DNA of 57,411 nt from an uncultured Parvularculaceae bacterium. Lineage in GTDB: Bacteria; Pseudomonadota; Alphaproteobacteria; Caulobacterales; Parvularculaceae. The stretch spans positions 1 to 57,411 of the forward strand of contig CALLPQ010000022.1 in assembly GCA_938015425.1 (NCBI GenBank), given 5' to 3'. Each line of letters starts with the position of its first letter. The first letter of the stretch is position 1. Both the position numbers and the translations under genes were made by a program. Below the pieces are notes generated by a model. The model did not search any database, was not told the DNA's origin, and saw only the letters and a program-made list of their open reading frames with translations. Of this stretch, positions 36,677 to 45,249 are shown piece by piece.

Positions 36677-36954
36677 TCTTCGATAAACCGCGCTAAAGCC
36701 ACATCACGATCAGATAACCCCCCCGCATCGTGAGTGGTTAAAACGATCTCTACACGGTTATAAACATTAAACCACTCTGGATGATGATCCATCTTATCAG
36801 CCATTATGGCAATGCGGGTCATAAACCCGAAAGCGTGATTGAAATCATCGAACTTAAAGCTTTTTTTTGCCCCGTCACGCCCGGCAATATCTTCCCACCC
36901 TTTAAAGGTCGAAAAAAATTGCGCGCGCTCATGGTTTGACAATTTTTCAATCAT
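36661..36954 (-). CDS. phhB: Pterin-4a-carbinolamine dehydratase
   Basis: 97 residues with the complete family signature: [11 protein letters not shown], then [19 protein letters not shown] and [10 protein letters not shown]. It dehydrates 4a-hydroxytetrahydrobiopterin formed by aromatic amino acid hydroxylases. No phenylalanine hydroxylase gene is nearby; instead it is 12 bp downstream of a zinc alcohol dehydrogenase. The C-terminal codons and stop are duplicated in tandem just downstream. Confidence 0.93.
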   Translation of the reverse strand: MIEKLSNHERAQFFSTFKGWEDIAGRDGAKKSFKFDDFNHAFGFMTRIAIMADKMDHHPEWFNVYNRVEIVLTTHDAGGLSDRDVALARFIEDIYEA

Positions 36955-36966
36955 AATATTCTTTCT

Positions 36967-38019
36967 CTAAAATTTATCAATAATCGTTACCCCTAAAGGG
37001 GGTGATTGATCCATCGTCATAAGGGCTTCAATACTTTCCTCAAGAGATATTTTTTTTCCGATTAGTTTTTGCGGTTTCAATCTATCCGTACTAATCATAT
37101 TTAACATATCTTGATATCTAAATGATTGCATGCCGTGACTACCCAAAATCTCTAATTCGTTGGCAATGATCAAATCCATCGGGACTGCCGCCAAACCACC
37201 CTCTTCCACCATCAAACCCACTTGAACATGCTTACCGCGTTTTCGTAGGCTTTTAATACCGGTTAGGCAAACATCTTTATGACCAATAGCATCGATTGAT
37301 AAATGCACCCCCTCATCCATTCCATCTTTACTGGCTTCGTGAATGGCGCCCACAACATCCTCATGATTATGGCTGTTAATAATAATATCTGCCCCAAGGG
37401 TTTTCGCGAGCTTTAAAGGCTGCTGGCCTACATCCACAGCAATCACATGGGCGCCCGCCGCGCGAGCAATCATAATGGCTGAAAGCCCAACCCCGCCACA
37501 TCCAAAAATGCAAACCCATTGCCCAGCTTGGCATTTTCCTTGATCCATAACCGCACGAAACGATGTGGCAAAACGGCACCCAAGGCTGGCCGCCGTTGCA
37601 AAGTCAATGGTTTGGGGTAAAGCCACTAAATTAACATCCGCATAATGAAGGGATACATATTCCGCAAAAGAACCCCAATGGGTAAAACCCGGCTGGAATT
37701 GATTATCACATATTTGATGATTACCTGAAAAACATTGTCCGCATGCCCCGCACCCGCCAACAAAGGGCACTGTTACCCGATCTCCCACCCGCCATCGCGT
37801 TACATCTTTTCCGACAGTTTCAATAATGCCCGCAAGTTCATGGCCCGGCACATGGGGCAGCGTAATATCCTTGTCATGGCCGCGCCAACCATGCCAATCA
37901 CTGCGGCATAAACCGGTTGCCATAACTTTAACCACCACACTATGGGGTTCCGGTGTGGGGTCAGGCACATTTTTTATGGTAGGAGCAACATTAAATTGTT
38001 CGTAAAGAACAGCTTTCAT
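36967..38019 (-). CDS. Zinc-dependent alcohol dehydrogenase (MDR family)
   Basis: 350 residues of the medium-chain dehydrogenase family. Catalytic zinc ligands: Cys in GLCRSDWHGW, His/Glu in PGHELAGI; structural zinc in CGACGQCFSGNHQIC; Rossmann motif CGGVGLSAIMIARAAG. The substrate is not clear from sequence. It precedes the pterin dehydratase gene by only 12 bp on the same strand, so the two are likely cotranscribed, an odd pairing. Confidence 0.9.
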   Translation of the reverse strand: MKAVLYEQFNVAPTIKNVPDPTPEPHSVVVKVMATGLCRSDWHGWRGHDKDITLPHVPGHELAGIIETVGKDVTRWRVGDRVTVPFVGGCGACGQCFSGNHQICDNQFQPGFTHWGSFAEYVSLHYADVNLVALPQTIDFATAASLGCRFATSFRAVMDQGKCQAGQWVCIFGCGGVGLSAIMIARAAGAHVIAVDVGQQPLKLAKTLGADIIINSHNHEDVVGAIHEASKDGMDEGVHLSIDAIGHKDVCLTGIKSLRKRGKHVQVGLMVEEGGLAAVPMDLIIANELEILGSHGMQSFRYQDMLNMISTDRLKPQKLIGKKISLEESIEALMTMDQSPPLGVTIIDKF

Positions 38020-38122
38020 AAGGTTATAACCCTGCTATCTATCAAGCCCAATATAGGCGTTCCTCACGGAATAAACATGAGAAGATAAACGGGGTCAACC
38101 TTGCAATAGAGTGAACAAAAAT

Positions 38123-38719
38123 CTATTTCGTCTGTTTTATCAAACCAGCAATTGATTGCTTTAAGACCGGCAAGACATCCGCCTCGAACCATGGGTTCTT
38201 CGCTAACCAGCGATTATTACGGGGGCTAGGATGCGGTAGCGGAACAATATCGGGGGCAAGTTGCCTCCAATCCGCAACTGTTTTTGTTACCGTTTCCCCT
38301 TGCCTTGCTGGCAAATGCCAATCTCTGGCATATTTCCCAATTACCAACATCAATTTTACATTTTTCATATAGCTCATAAATTCATGACGCCAATGATCCG
38401 CGCATTCAACACGGGGGGGAAGATCGCCCGATTTACCCGTTCCGGGAAAACAAAACCCCATCGGTAAAATCGCAATTTTCGATGCATCATAGAATGTTGG
38501 TTTGGTAACCCCCATCCAATCGCGAAGCCGGTCACCCGAAGCATCATCAAAGGGAATGCCTTTTTCGTGGGTTTTACTGCCCGGGGCTTGGCCCACAATC
38601 AGGACTTTTGCCTTTTTACTGACCTGAAAAAGCGGGCGCGGGCCGAGTGGCAAATCGGAACAAATGCCACAGGCCCGCGCCCTGATGAGAAGATCTTTTG
38701 ATTGAGTATCTTTAGTCAA
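38123..38719 (-). CDS. Uracil-DNA glycosylase superfamily protein
   Basis: 198 residues of the uracil-DNA glycosylase-like fold: VLIVGQAPGSKTHEKGIPF near residue 36 (motif I), a late HPSPRNNRW (motif with catalytic-type His), and a short N-terminal Cys pair (RACGIC). The open frame runs on to 38908, but that part is antisense-like shadow inside the MAPEG gene. A TTG at 38719 preceded by GAGGAG seven bases upstream, just after the MAPEG stop, is the credible start. It may remove uracil or another base from DNA; the true substrate is unproven. Confidence 0.85.
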   Translation of the reverse strand: MTKDTQSKDLLIRARACGICSDLPLGPRPLFQVSKKAKVLIVGQAPGSKTHEKGIPFDDASGDRLRDWMGVTKPTFYDASKIAILPMGFCFPGTGKSGDLPPRVECADHWRHEFMSYMKNVKLMLVIGKYARDWHLPARQGETVTKTVADWRQLAPDIVPLPHPSPRNNRWLAKNPWFEADVLPVLKQSIAGLIKQTK

Positions 38720-38741
38720 AAAGAGACTCCTCTTTTTGTCG

Positions 38742-39158
38742 TTAGATAATTGATAGGGCTGTAAGACCAATCGCAAGCACCATGGCCCATGATACGAGAT
38801 ATACAGGAGTGCGCAAGAATGGAACGCCAAGTATATAAACAACAGCATGAGCAACACGGGCAAAGAAGAAGATTTGCATAAAGCCAGCGATAGCAGCACC
38901 TTTAGCATCGCCCCCTAAATAATGGGCAGCAACCAGAACAGCAATCAGCGCTGGCAAAGTCTCAACCATATTAAGGTGTGCCCGTTGCGCACGTTGGGCC
39001 CAAAGTGGTGGCTCGGGTGCTGTTGCCGGAAAACCTTCAGGGTAGTTAGAAAGAAAAGTCGGCAAGCCCCAAACAAAGACGCGCGCTAAAATATAGGGCG
39101 TCCAAAGGAGCACTGTTAAAATGCCACTAAGGGCAAGGTATGTAAAAGCGGTTTGCAT
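38742..39158 (-). CDS. MAPEG-family membrane protein
   Basis: 138-residue protein with four predicted membrane helices of the MAPEG family (eicosanoid/glutathione metabolism). Signature pieces: RAQRAHLNMVETLPALIAV and FFFARVAHAVVYILGVPFLR. Bacterial members are mostly of unknown function; some have glutathione transferase or peroxidase activity. It is immediately upstream of the glycosylase-like gene (22 bp) and likely cotranscribed. Confidence 0.9.
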   Translation of the reverse strand: MQTAFTYLALSGILTVLLWTPYILARVFVWGLPTFLSNYPEGFPATAPEPPLWAQRAQRAHLNMVETLPALIAVLVAAHYLGGDAKGAAIAGFMQIFFFARVAHAVVYILGVPFLRTPVYLVSWAMVLAIGLTALSII

Positions 39159-39255
39159 AAAATTCTCCGTTATTCTAAATTAATGTTAGTTTTTAAATCG
39201 TTGCAACAATCTTGATTGATCATCACGACACCGAATACTAGTTACTTCACTGAAC

Positions 39256-39300
39256 AAACTTTGACTAAATAAACTTTGACTAAATAAACTTTAACTGAAC
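39256..39300. repeat. 15-bp tandem repeat, three copies
   Basis: AAACTTTGACTAAAT twice exactly (39256-39270, 39271-39285), then a diverged third copy AAACTTTAACTGAAC; a partial unit precedes. Confidence 0.9.
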
Positions 39301-39331
39301 AAATCTTACCGCAAAAAATTATTTTGACTTT

Positions 39332-39369
39332 GTAAGCATGTTTAGTCGTTGTAAGCATATTTAGTCGTT
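39332..39369. repeat. 19-bp tandem repeat, two copies
   Basis: GTAAGCATGTTTAGTCGTT (39332-39350) followed by the same unit with one change (39351-39369). Confidence 0.9.
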
Positions 39370-39470
39370 AAAAATAGATAATCAAAGATAAACAGGTTTT
39401 ACAAAAACTTCTAGTCTTGTTTTGAACCCGATTAACAATTTTCATCTATGTCTTGGTTTTATCTTTCTGT

Positions 39471-39507
39471 TAAATCACTTTACGTAAATCACTACAAGTA
39501 AATCACT
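39471..39507. repeat. 14-bp-period repeat of TAAATCACT, three copies
   Basis: TAAATCACT at 39471, 39485 and 39499, each followed by a short variable spacer. Confidence 0.85.
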
Positions 39508-39955
39508 ATGCGGTGCTATAATCCCGACCGAAGAAAATCCGAATCGGGAATCCTGTAAATAAAGTCGAAACACTGAACAGCGCGTTTATATGTTATAACG
39601 TGCTGATATTGCTTGCTTTACGAATTCATTTTATGGGTTTTTCGTTAATGCGCCTATACCCTATTGATGTGTACACTACTTATTTCGTTCTATTTATTTC
39701 TAGATATTTATCTGCTCTTTTATGCACATTTAATTTGTTTTTTCTCATGTTCTTAATTGATAATATCTGTAAACAGAATAACTCTTTTCTATCTCGGTTT
39801 TAAAAGATGCTACCAATCAAATAGCTTTAATCATAGAACGGATATGCATCTAAAATGAAACATCGACTATAGAGAGGAGACCATTTGAACACGAAATATC
39901 AATAATTACCTCTAAACTTGGTACGTTACGGAAAAAACTCGAGACGAATTGCAAA

Positions 39956-40885
39956 TTAATAAACCAGCTCCCGCCTAAAAGTGCGCGGCGAATCACCAAA
40001 CTTGTTGGCAAAAGCCCGACTAAAAGCGGCAGCCGATTGATATCCAATAAGTTGAGCAATTTCCTGAATGCTTGTTTGCTCTTCATCCAGCATCACAAGG
40101 GCCTTTTGCAGGCGCCAATCCGCTAGATATTTCATCGGCCCGACCCCCATCAATTCGCTAAACCGGTCAGAAAAACGGCTGCGCGACATACCTGTATGCT
40201 GCGCCAACGAACCCACAGTCCAGTTCAATCCCGGCTCTTGATGGATAGCCGTAAGAGCGGTTGCAATATTAGGGTCTTTTAATGCTTTTAAAATTGTCGG
40301 CGAATCATCAGGTTGGGTTAAATTAGATTTTAACACCTCGATAAAAACAATCTCGGATAATCGTGTGACCGTTGCGTCAGATCCCGGCTCGCCAGAAAAC
40401 ATCCGTTGACTGACAAATTTAAGTGCATCATCCAACCATGGCTCCCCAGCCCGATCCGTGCCGGTAACGTGAACATATTCGGGGAGTGCAGCCAGTAAGG
40501 GATGTTCCGCCCCTTTGCGGAATGTGAAATGACCACAAATCATTTGCGTTGCAGCCCGCGCATCCCCCTCACCGACCCGAAGAACACCCGTGCCATCATA
40601 GTCCACATCCGATAGAATTGTCTCTAAAGGCGGTGCTGTGGCCCGACCATTATCAGAAAGCACATGACTGGTACCGTTAGGGATTAGAACCATATCCCCC
40701 GGTGACAACAAGATTTTTTCACCAGACGGGAAACTCACATGACAAGCCCCCTCCACCACTAAATGAAATCTGGCAGCCATTTCATAATCAGGTACCGTTG
40801 TGCCCCAACTACCGCGAAAATTCGTGCGGAAGTAAAGAACCCCTCGCATATCCAGCGTTTTTAATATATCGTCGAGAATATCCAT
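39956..40885 (-). CDS. AraC-family transcriptional regulator with cupin sensor
   Basis: 309 residues: an N-terminal cupin_6-type ligand domain (about 1-185; GEKILLSPGDMVLIPNGTSHVL) and a C-terminal pair of helix-turn-helices (about 215-305; VGSLAQHTGMSRSRFSDRF, then IQEIAQLIGYQSAAAFSRAF). It should bind a small ligand and activate a nearby promoter. The target is unknown; it could be in the repeat-rich region downstream of its own gene, upstream of MAPEG. Confidence 0.92.
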   Translation of the reverse strand: MDILDDILKTLDMRGVLYFRTNFRGSWGTTVPDYEMAARFHLVVEGACHVSFPSGEKILLSPGDMVLIPNGTSHVLSDNGRATAPPLETILSDVDYDGTGVLRVGEGDARAATQMICGHFTFRKGAEHPLLAALPEYVHVTGTDRAGEPWLDDALKFVSQRMFSGEPGSDATVTRLSEIVFIEVLKSNLTQPDDSPTILKALKDPNIATALTAIHQEPGLNWTVGSLAQHTGMSRSRFSDRFSELMGVGPMKYLADWRLQKALVMLDEEQTSIQEIAQLIGYQSAAAFSRAFANKFGDSPRTFRRELVY

Positions 40886-41156
40886 TTGAATTTCTTATTC
40901 TTTTGCTAATTGATCCAATCCCCAGAATACTGGTACGAATAGCAAAGAATGTGAAGATTTTTAAGGTGAATAAGTACGATATGCAAGAAATATAGGTATT
41001 TTAGCAAAGCGCTATTCTATTAATAGAGATAAGCAGGGCTTATTTCCACATCAATAATCTAGCGATATCCCAATTAAAGGCCGTTTCAAAGCTGGTCTTA
41101 AGGCTTATCAACTCAATATCTATTTCTTGATATAATTGGTTTGAGCAGCATCAAAT

Positions 41157-43412
41157 CTAGAATTCCTGACCAAATTTTTTGGAGGCGGGGAAGCCTTTGG
41201 GGGCTATTTTACCGGCTTGAGCGCGTTTCCCCACAAAGGGTTTCCACCCCTCAAGGGTTTGCACCCGTCCAGAGCGATCCGTCCATGTAAAGCCTTCTTT
41301 GCGGGTGAAGATTTTTGCATCAGATAGTCCGCCTTGCGCATATTTTTGTAACAAGACCCCTTTACCGCGCGACATTTCTGGCAGTTCATCGGCTTTAAAA
41401 ACAATCAATTTTTTATTATCGCCCACAACCGCAACCATGTCACCAACGGCAAGGCGGCACACATTGGCCTCCGCCCCGCTGGCAACATTCAAGACCTGTT
41501 TACCCTTTTTAGTGGTTGCCAAGCAATCAGCCTCAGACACAATAAACCCGTGGCCTGATGTTGACGCCACCAAAAATTTGCGTTCCCCTTGATGGAGAAA
41601 TACAGATGAGATCGCTTGGGCATTATCCATATCAATCATTAACCGGATAGGCTCACCATGCCCCCGCCCCCCCGGCAAATCATGAACATCTAACGTGTAA
41701 AATTTGCCGTTTGTGGCAAAAACCATTAATTTATCTGTGGTCATGGCGTGGACCACATGGCCCTCTCGGTCACCATCTTTATATTTAATGGTCTTGCGGT
41801 CTTCCACATGGCCTTTCATCGTCCGTATCCATCCTTTATCGGATACGATAACCGTCAAGGGTTCTTTTTCTATCAAGGCGTCAAGATCAATATCATCGGC
41901 TTCCGGTGCTTCGGCAAACTGCGTGCGCCTGGCCCCCAGTTGGGATTTAGGGTCAAAAGCCTTTTTAATATCGCGTAATTGTTCGGCAATTTTCTTCCAT
42001 TGGGCATCTTCAGATTTCAAAAGGGCCTTTAATTCCTTTTGTTCTTTTTTCAATGCTTTATGTTCGTTTTTAATTTCCATCTCTTCAAGCTTTCGCAAAG
42101 CCCGAAGACGCATATTCAAAATGGCTTCAGCTTGAACATCATTCAACTTGAAGGTTTTCATTAATTGCTGTTTTGGTTCATCTTCATAACGGATAATACG
42201 AATGACTTCATCCAGATTAAGATAGGCAATTAAAAATCCGTCTAGAATTTCCAACCGTTTGGCAATCTTTCCAAGGCGGAAAGTCGTACGTCTTTTTAAA
42301 ACATCACGGCGATGATCAAGCCATGCCTGCAAGACGTCGCGCAATCCCATCACCCGCGGAGACCCCTGGGCGTCCAAAACATTTAGGTTCATCGAAAAAC
42401 GCGACTCAAGATCGGTAACTTTAAACACGCTTTCCATCACCGCATTGGCTTCAACGGTTTGGCTGCGCGGCTCTAACACCAATCTAATATCTTCGGCGCT
42501 CTCATCACGAACATCGGTAATAACCGGCAGTTTCTTGGTTTGAATAAGATCGGCAATTTTCTCGACCAATTTAGATTTTTGAACCTGATAGGGAATTTGC
42601 GTTATAACGATTTGATATTTGCCGCGCTCTAGCGCCTCACGCTCCCATTTCGCCCGCACCCGAAACCCGCCACGCCCGCTGACATAGCTTTCAGCCATAT
42701 CCTCAGGGGTTTCAACACACACCCCCCCCGTCGGAAAATCAGGCCCTCTGACATATTTCATCAATGTTTTGATATTCGCGTTGGGGGCCTTGATCAAATG
42801 CAGTGATGCATCAATAAGCTCTGGCACATTATGGGGCGGTATGGATGTCGCCATACCAACCGCAATGCCGGAGGCCCCGTTGGCTAACAGATTTGGAAAC
42901 GCCGCTGGCAATACAGCCGGTTCATTATCTTCACCATCATAAGTGTCACGAAAATCAACCGAGTCTTCATCAATCCCCTCAAGTAACATTTGAGCCGCTT
43001 GGGTCAAACGGCTTTCCGTATAGCGCATGGCCGCCGGATTATCACCGTCAATATTACCAAAATTACCCTGCCCATCCACAAGGGGAACCCGCACAGAAAA
43101 ATCTTGAACCAACCGCGCCATGGCATCGTAAATCGAGGCGTCCCCATGGGGGTGATAATTACCCATAACCTCGCCCACAACCTTGGCCGATTTTTTAAAT
43201 CCCCCCGATGGATTAAGCTTCATTTGACGCATGGCAAATAATATTCGCCGATGCACCGGCTTTAACCCGTCACGCACATCAGGCAAGGCCCGTGACGTAA
43301 TTGTCGATAGAGCATATGCGAGGTATCGTTGCCCCAAAGCCTCATCAAGAGGTTCAAGGAAAATATCCTCCGGTATTAATGGTTTTTGTGCGGGTTTTTT
43401 CTTTCTAGCCAT
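41157..43412 (-). CDS. parC: DNA topoisomerase IV subunit A
   Basis: 751 residues. The type IIA cleavage core has the active-site Tyr131 in AAMRYTESRL, preceded by NYHPHGDASIYDAM. The ParC C-terminal beta-propeller has degenerate blades (GRGHGEPIRLMIDMDN). The short C-terminal domain and absence of a GyrA-box suit ParC rather than GyrA. The residue matching E. coli Ser80 in the quinolone region is Ala92, and the one matching Glu84 is Asp96; similar variants are natural in many alphaproteobacteria. parE is not adjacent. Confidence 0.94.
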   Translation of the reverse strand: MARKKKPAQKPLIPEDIFLEPLDEALGQRYLAYALSTITSRALPDVRDGLKPVHRRILFAMRQMKLNPSGGFKKSAKVVGEVMGNYHPHGDASIYDAMARLVQDFSVRVPLVDGQGNFGNIDGDNPAAMRYTESRLTQAAQMLLEGIDEDSVDFRDTYDGEDNEPAVLPAAFPNLLANGASGIAVGMATSIPPHNVPELIDASLHLIKAPNANIKTLMKYVRGPDFPTGGVCVETPEDMAESYVSGRGGFRVRAKWEREALERGKYQIVITQIPYQVQKSKLVEKIADLIQTKKLPVITDVRDESAEDIRLVLEPRSQTVEANAVMESVFKVTDLESRFSMNLNVLDAQGSPRVMGLRDVLQAWLDHRRDVLKRRTTFRLGKIAKRLEILDGFLIAYLNLDEVIRIIRYEDEPKQQLMKTFKLNDVQAEAILNMRLRALRKLEEMEIKNEHKALKKEQKELKALLKSEDAQWKKIAEQLRDIKKAFDPKSQLGARRTQFAEAPEADDIDLDALIEKEPLTVIVSDKGWIRTMKGHVEDRKTIKYKDGDREGHVVHAMTTDKLMVFATNGKFYTLDVHDLPGGRGHGEPIRLMIDMDNAQAISSVFLHQGERKFLVASTSGHGFIVSEADCLATTKKGKQVLNVASGAEANVCRLAVGDMVAVVGDNKKLIVFKADELPEMSRGKGVLLQKYAQGGLSDAKIFTRKEGFTWTDRSGRVQTLEGWKPFVGKRAQAGKIAPKGFPASKKFGQEF

Positions 43413-43504
43413 TCCCCTTGATTAGCAGAGTTTGGCGACTAGAAAAGAGGCAAAAAGGGGGAAAAGATATAAAATTCAAAAATAGGTTAGACAAACCTTA
43501 AATT

Positions 43505-44818
43505 TTATAGCCGTACTTGTTTCTGGCAGCATTTATCCAATACACCGGATAAGGCAAATGCCGCCCGGCGCGCACTATTATGTACATCATCACCAAAGGT
43601 GGCCAAAAATGCATCTTTTTGCTTACGCTTATACGCGTTGCCAATCACATCAATATTATCGAGTGCATCAGCTAGCCCACCCAAAGAATCCACCACCTCG
43701 CCCAGTTTCCAATGGGTATAATTAGGATCATTTTGCCATTTAGCATCATGGCAATTTAAAAATACGCATGGTTTGGGGGTTTCTAAAAACTCATAAACCT
43801 GACTGGAAACATCCCCAAGATAGACATCAGCAGCTCTCATATAGGTCATATTGATAGAAGACGGTGACCCTGTATCAATATGGATATGGGGGTTACTGAA
43901 ATATTTTGTTTTAAGTCCCTTGCGCCACTGCATATGGTTCAAGTCAGCCGTAATATGTAATTTACGCGACCATAACATGGTGTGGGGGGCAAAAATAAGA
44001 TTAAAATCATCTCTTTGCATAAAGTGGTCTAAAACACATTCGCCAGCTTGATACCAAGAAGATAAAAGCGGATCAAAATGGGGATTATAAACCACCGTTG
44101 GCAAATCATTCTCGAAAAATCTTTGTTTTTTGATAGGGGCAACACGCACGGAATTAAATTTGGGATATCCAACAACGGAGTATTTTCCGTGTTCAACGAT
44201 TTTCTCCGCCAACATTCTGGTTTTTATTTTCTCTCCGGGCACAAGCACATGGTCAAATTTTGAAATTGCTTTTTTAAACCCGACCGCCCGGTCGCCCGCA
44301 CCATGTTGAGTATAAACCATGGCGGGCCCGTTAACCCCCAACTTGTCTTTATAAATCAAGCTGGTTGTTTCAGGGGTTACAATTAAATCAAACTTGGAAA
44401 GTGTACGGACAATAGAACGTGAGGCCCCAATCCTGCGTAGGGGGGCCGCGCCAAAAATCATGGCCTCAAGTGTGCGTGCCCACAATGGCGGTGCGATGGT
44501 TGTAATCGAAACACGATTTAAAGCGGCGGGAGATAATAAACTGGCCAATAGATCCGCATGGGCGTTTGATTGCACAAAAGCTTCAATATGAATTTTAGAT
44601 TCAATATCGATCAATTCATTGATAATCGGCGCACAATGGGGGATTTGATGAGGTTGATCGTGCACTAACAAAAAAGCCGCCGAAACATTATCGGGACGTT
44701 TTGTAAAAAGATGCCTTGGATGATAATCCGCAAGCCTTAAAGGTGAGCCATATAAATCGATCTCCCCTTGGGAATCAAATGTTAATTGGGCATCAAATGT
44801 TAATTGTGCTTCACTCAT
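43505..44818 (-). CDS. CDP-glycerol glycerophosphotransferase-like protein
   Basis: 437 residues with a GT-B-like fold of the CDP-glycerol:poly(glycerophosphate) transferase kind: VYTQHGAGDRAVGFKKA in the first half, VVGYPKFNSV, then IFAPHTMLWSR and the late donor-site region MRAADVYLGDVSSQVYEFL. Family members build teichoic-acid-like or polyol-phosphate chains; in Gram-negatives related proteins act in capsule or LPS. No other glycan genes are near. The N-terminus contains an in-frame duplication (AQLTFD twice) created by an 18-bp tandem repeat. Confidence 0.82.
   Translation of the reverse strand: MSEAQLTFDAQLTFDSQGEIDLYGSPLRLADYHPRHLFTKRPDNVSAAFLLVHDQPHQIPHCAPIINELIDIESKIHIEAFVQSNAHADLLASLLSPAALNRVSITTIAPPLWARTLEAMIFGAAPLRRIGASRSIVRTLSKFDLIVTPETTSLIYKDKLGVNGPAMVYTQHGAGDRAVGFKKAISKFDHVLVPGEKIKTRMLAEKIVEHGKYSVVGYPKFNSVRVAPIKKQRFFENDLPTVVYNPHFDPLLSSWYQAGECVLDHFMQRDDFNLIFAPHTMLWSRKLHITADLNHMQWRKGLKTKYFSNPHIHIDTGSPSSINMTYMRAADVYLGDVSSQVYEFLETPKPCVFLNCHDAKWQNDPNYTHWKLGEVVDSLGGLADALDNIDVIGNAYKRKQKDAFLATFGDDVHNSARRAAFALSGVLDKCCQKQVRL
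44774..44809. repeat. 18-bp tandem duplication inside the start of the transferase gene
   Basis: ATCAAATGTTAATTGGGC followed by the same unit with one change (44792-44809). In frame it doubles the residues AQLTFD near the N-terminus. Confidence 0.93.
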
Positions 44819-45249
44819 TAATGGTTTTCCTTAACCAATTTTTATCAACGCGCCTGACAACAAATCAGTCAGATCAAGGGGGAATTTAAAAGACACATAA
44901 CCACCCCCACAGCAAGTTATTGTACTATGTTAAAAAGAGCGGTTAACGCAAAGGAGGCGAAACCCCGCACTGATAATCCGGTTTAAAAACGGGAAATGAA
45001 TTTGCATCATCTGCTTTATATTGGTGTGTACTTATCCCAATATTATTCATGATTACAACTCAATCCCGCGTGAAGAGCGCTCTTTACACAAAATATTCAT
45101 CACATTCATGTGTAATGAATTCTAAAAACCAGATGATCACTATCAAAGATAGATAAACTTACAAGCCTGTAATGCTTGTAAGATCGCACAAAATCAAAAA
45201 TAAAATATTTTGCAAAACCTAAGAATATAACAACGCCAACCTTTGGTTA
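44819..45249. other. Intergenic region rich in dyad symmetry
   Basis: 431 bp between yghU and the transferase gene, both minus-strand. Four inverted repeats are visible: ATATTGG/CCAATAT (45018-45043), the perfect palindrome AAGAGCGCTCTT (45073-45084), TTACACA/TGTGTAA (45084-45115) and a 9-bp hairpin at 45158-45182. It must carry the transferase promoter. No gene is seen. Confidence 0.65.
45158..45182 (-). terminator. Probable terminator-like hairpin after yghU
   Basis: CTTACAAGC pairs perfectly with GCTTGTAAG around a 7-base loop. On the minus strand it lies about 70 bp past the yghU stop and is followed by TTTATC, a weak T-tract. Confidence 0.5.

Larger units (their letters stand above)
39159..39955. 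other. AT-rich intergenic region with three families of short tandem repeats
   Basis: Nearly 800 bp, the largest gap in the window. It contains a 15-bp unit three times (39256-39300), a 19-bp unit twice (39332-39369) and a 14-bp-period unit three times (39471-39507). The rest is AT-rich without clear genes. A 67-codon hydrophobic frame at 39600-39803 is not convincing. It separates two minus-strand genes, so it holds the MAPEG promoter and any AraC 3' signals. Confidence 0.75.

Noticed and set aside
39600-39803. 67-codon hydrophobic plus-strand frame in the AT-rich gap
   Set aside because: No ribosome site, composition expected from AT-rich noncoding DNA, and no recognisable family.
41016-41027. 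12-bp palindrome TCTATTAATAGA upstream of the AraC gene
   Set aside because: Short and AT-rich; such palindromes are expected by chance in this composition.
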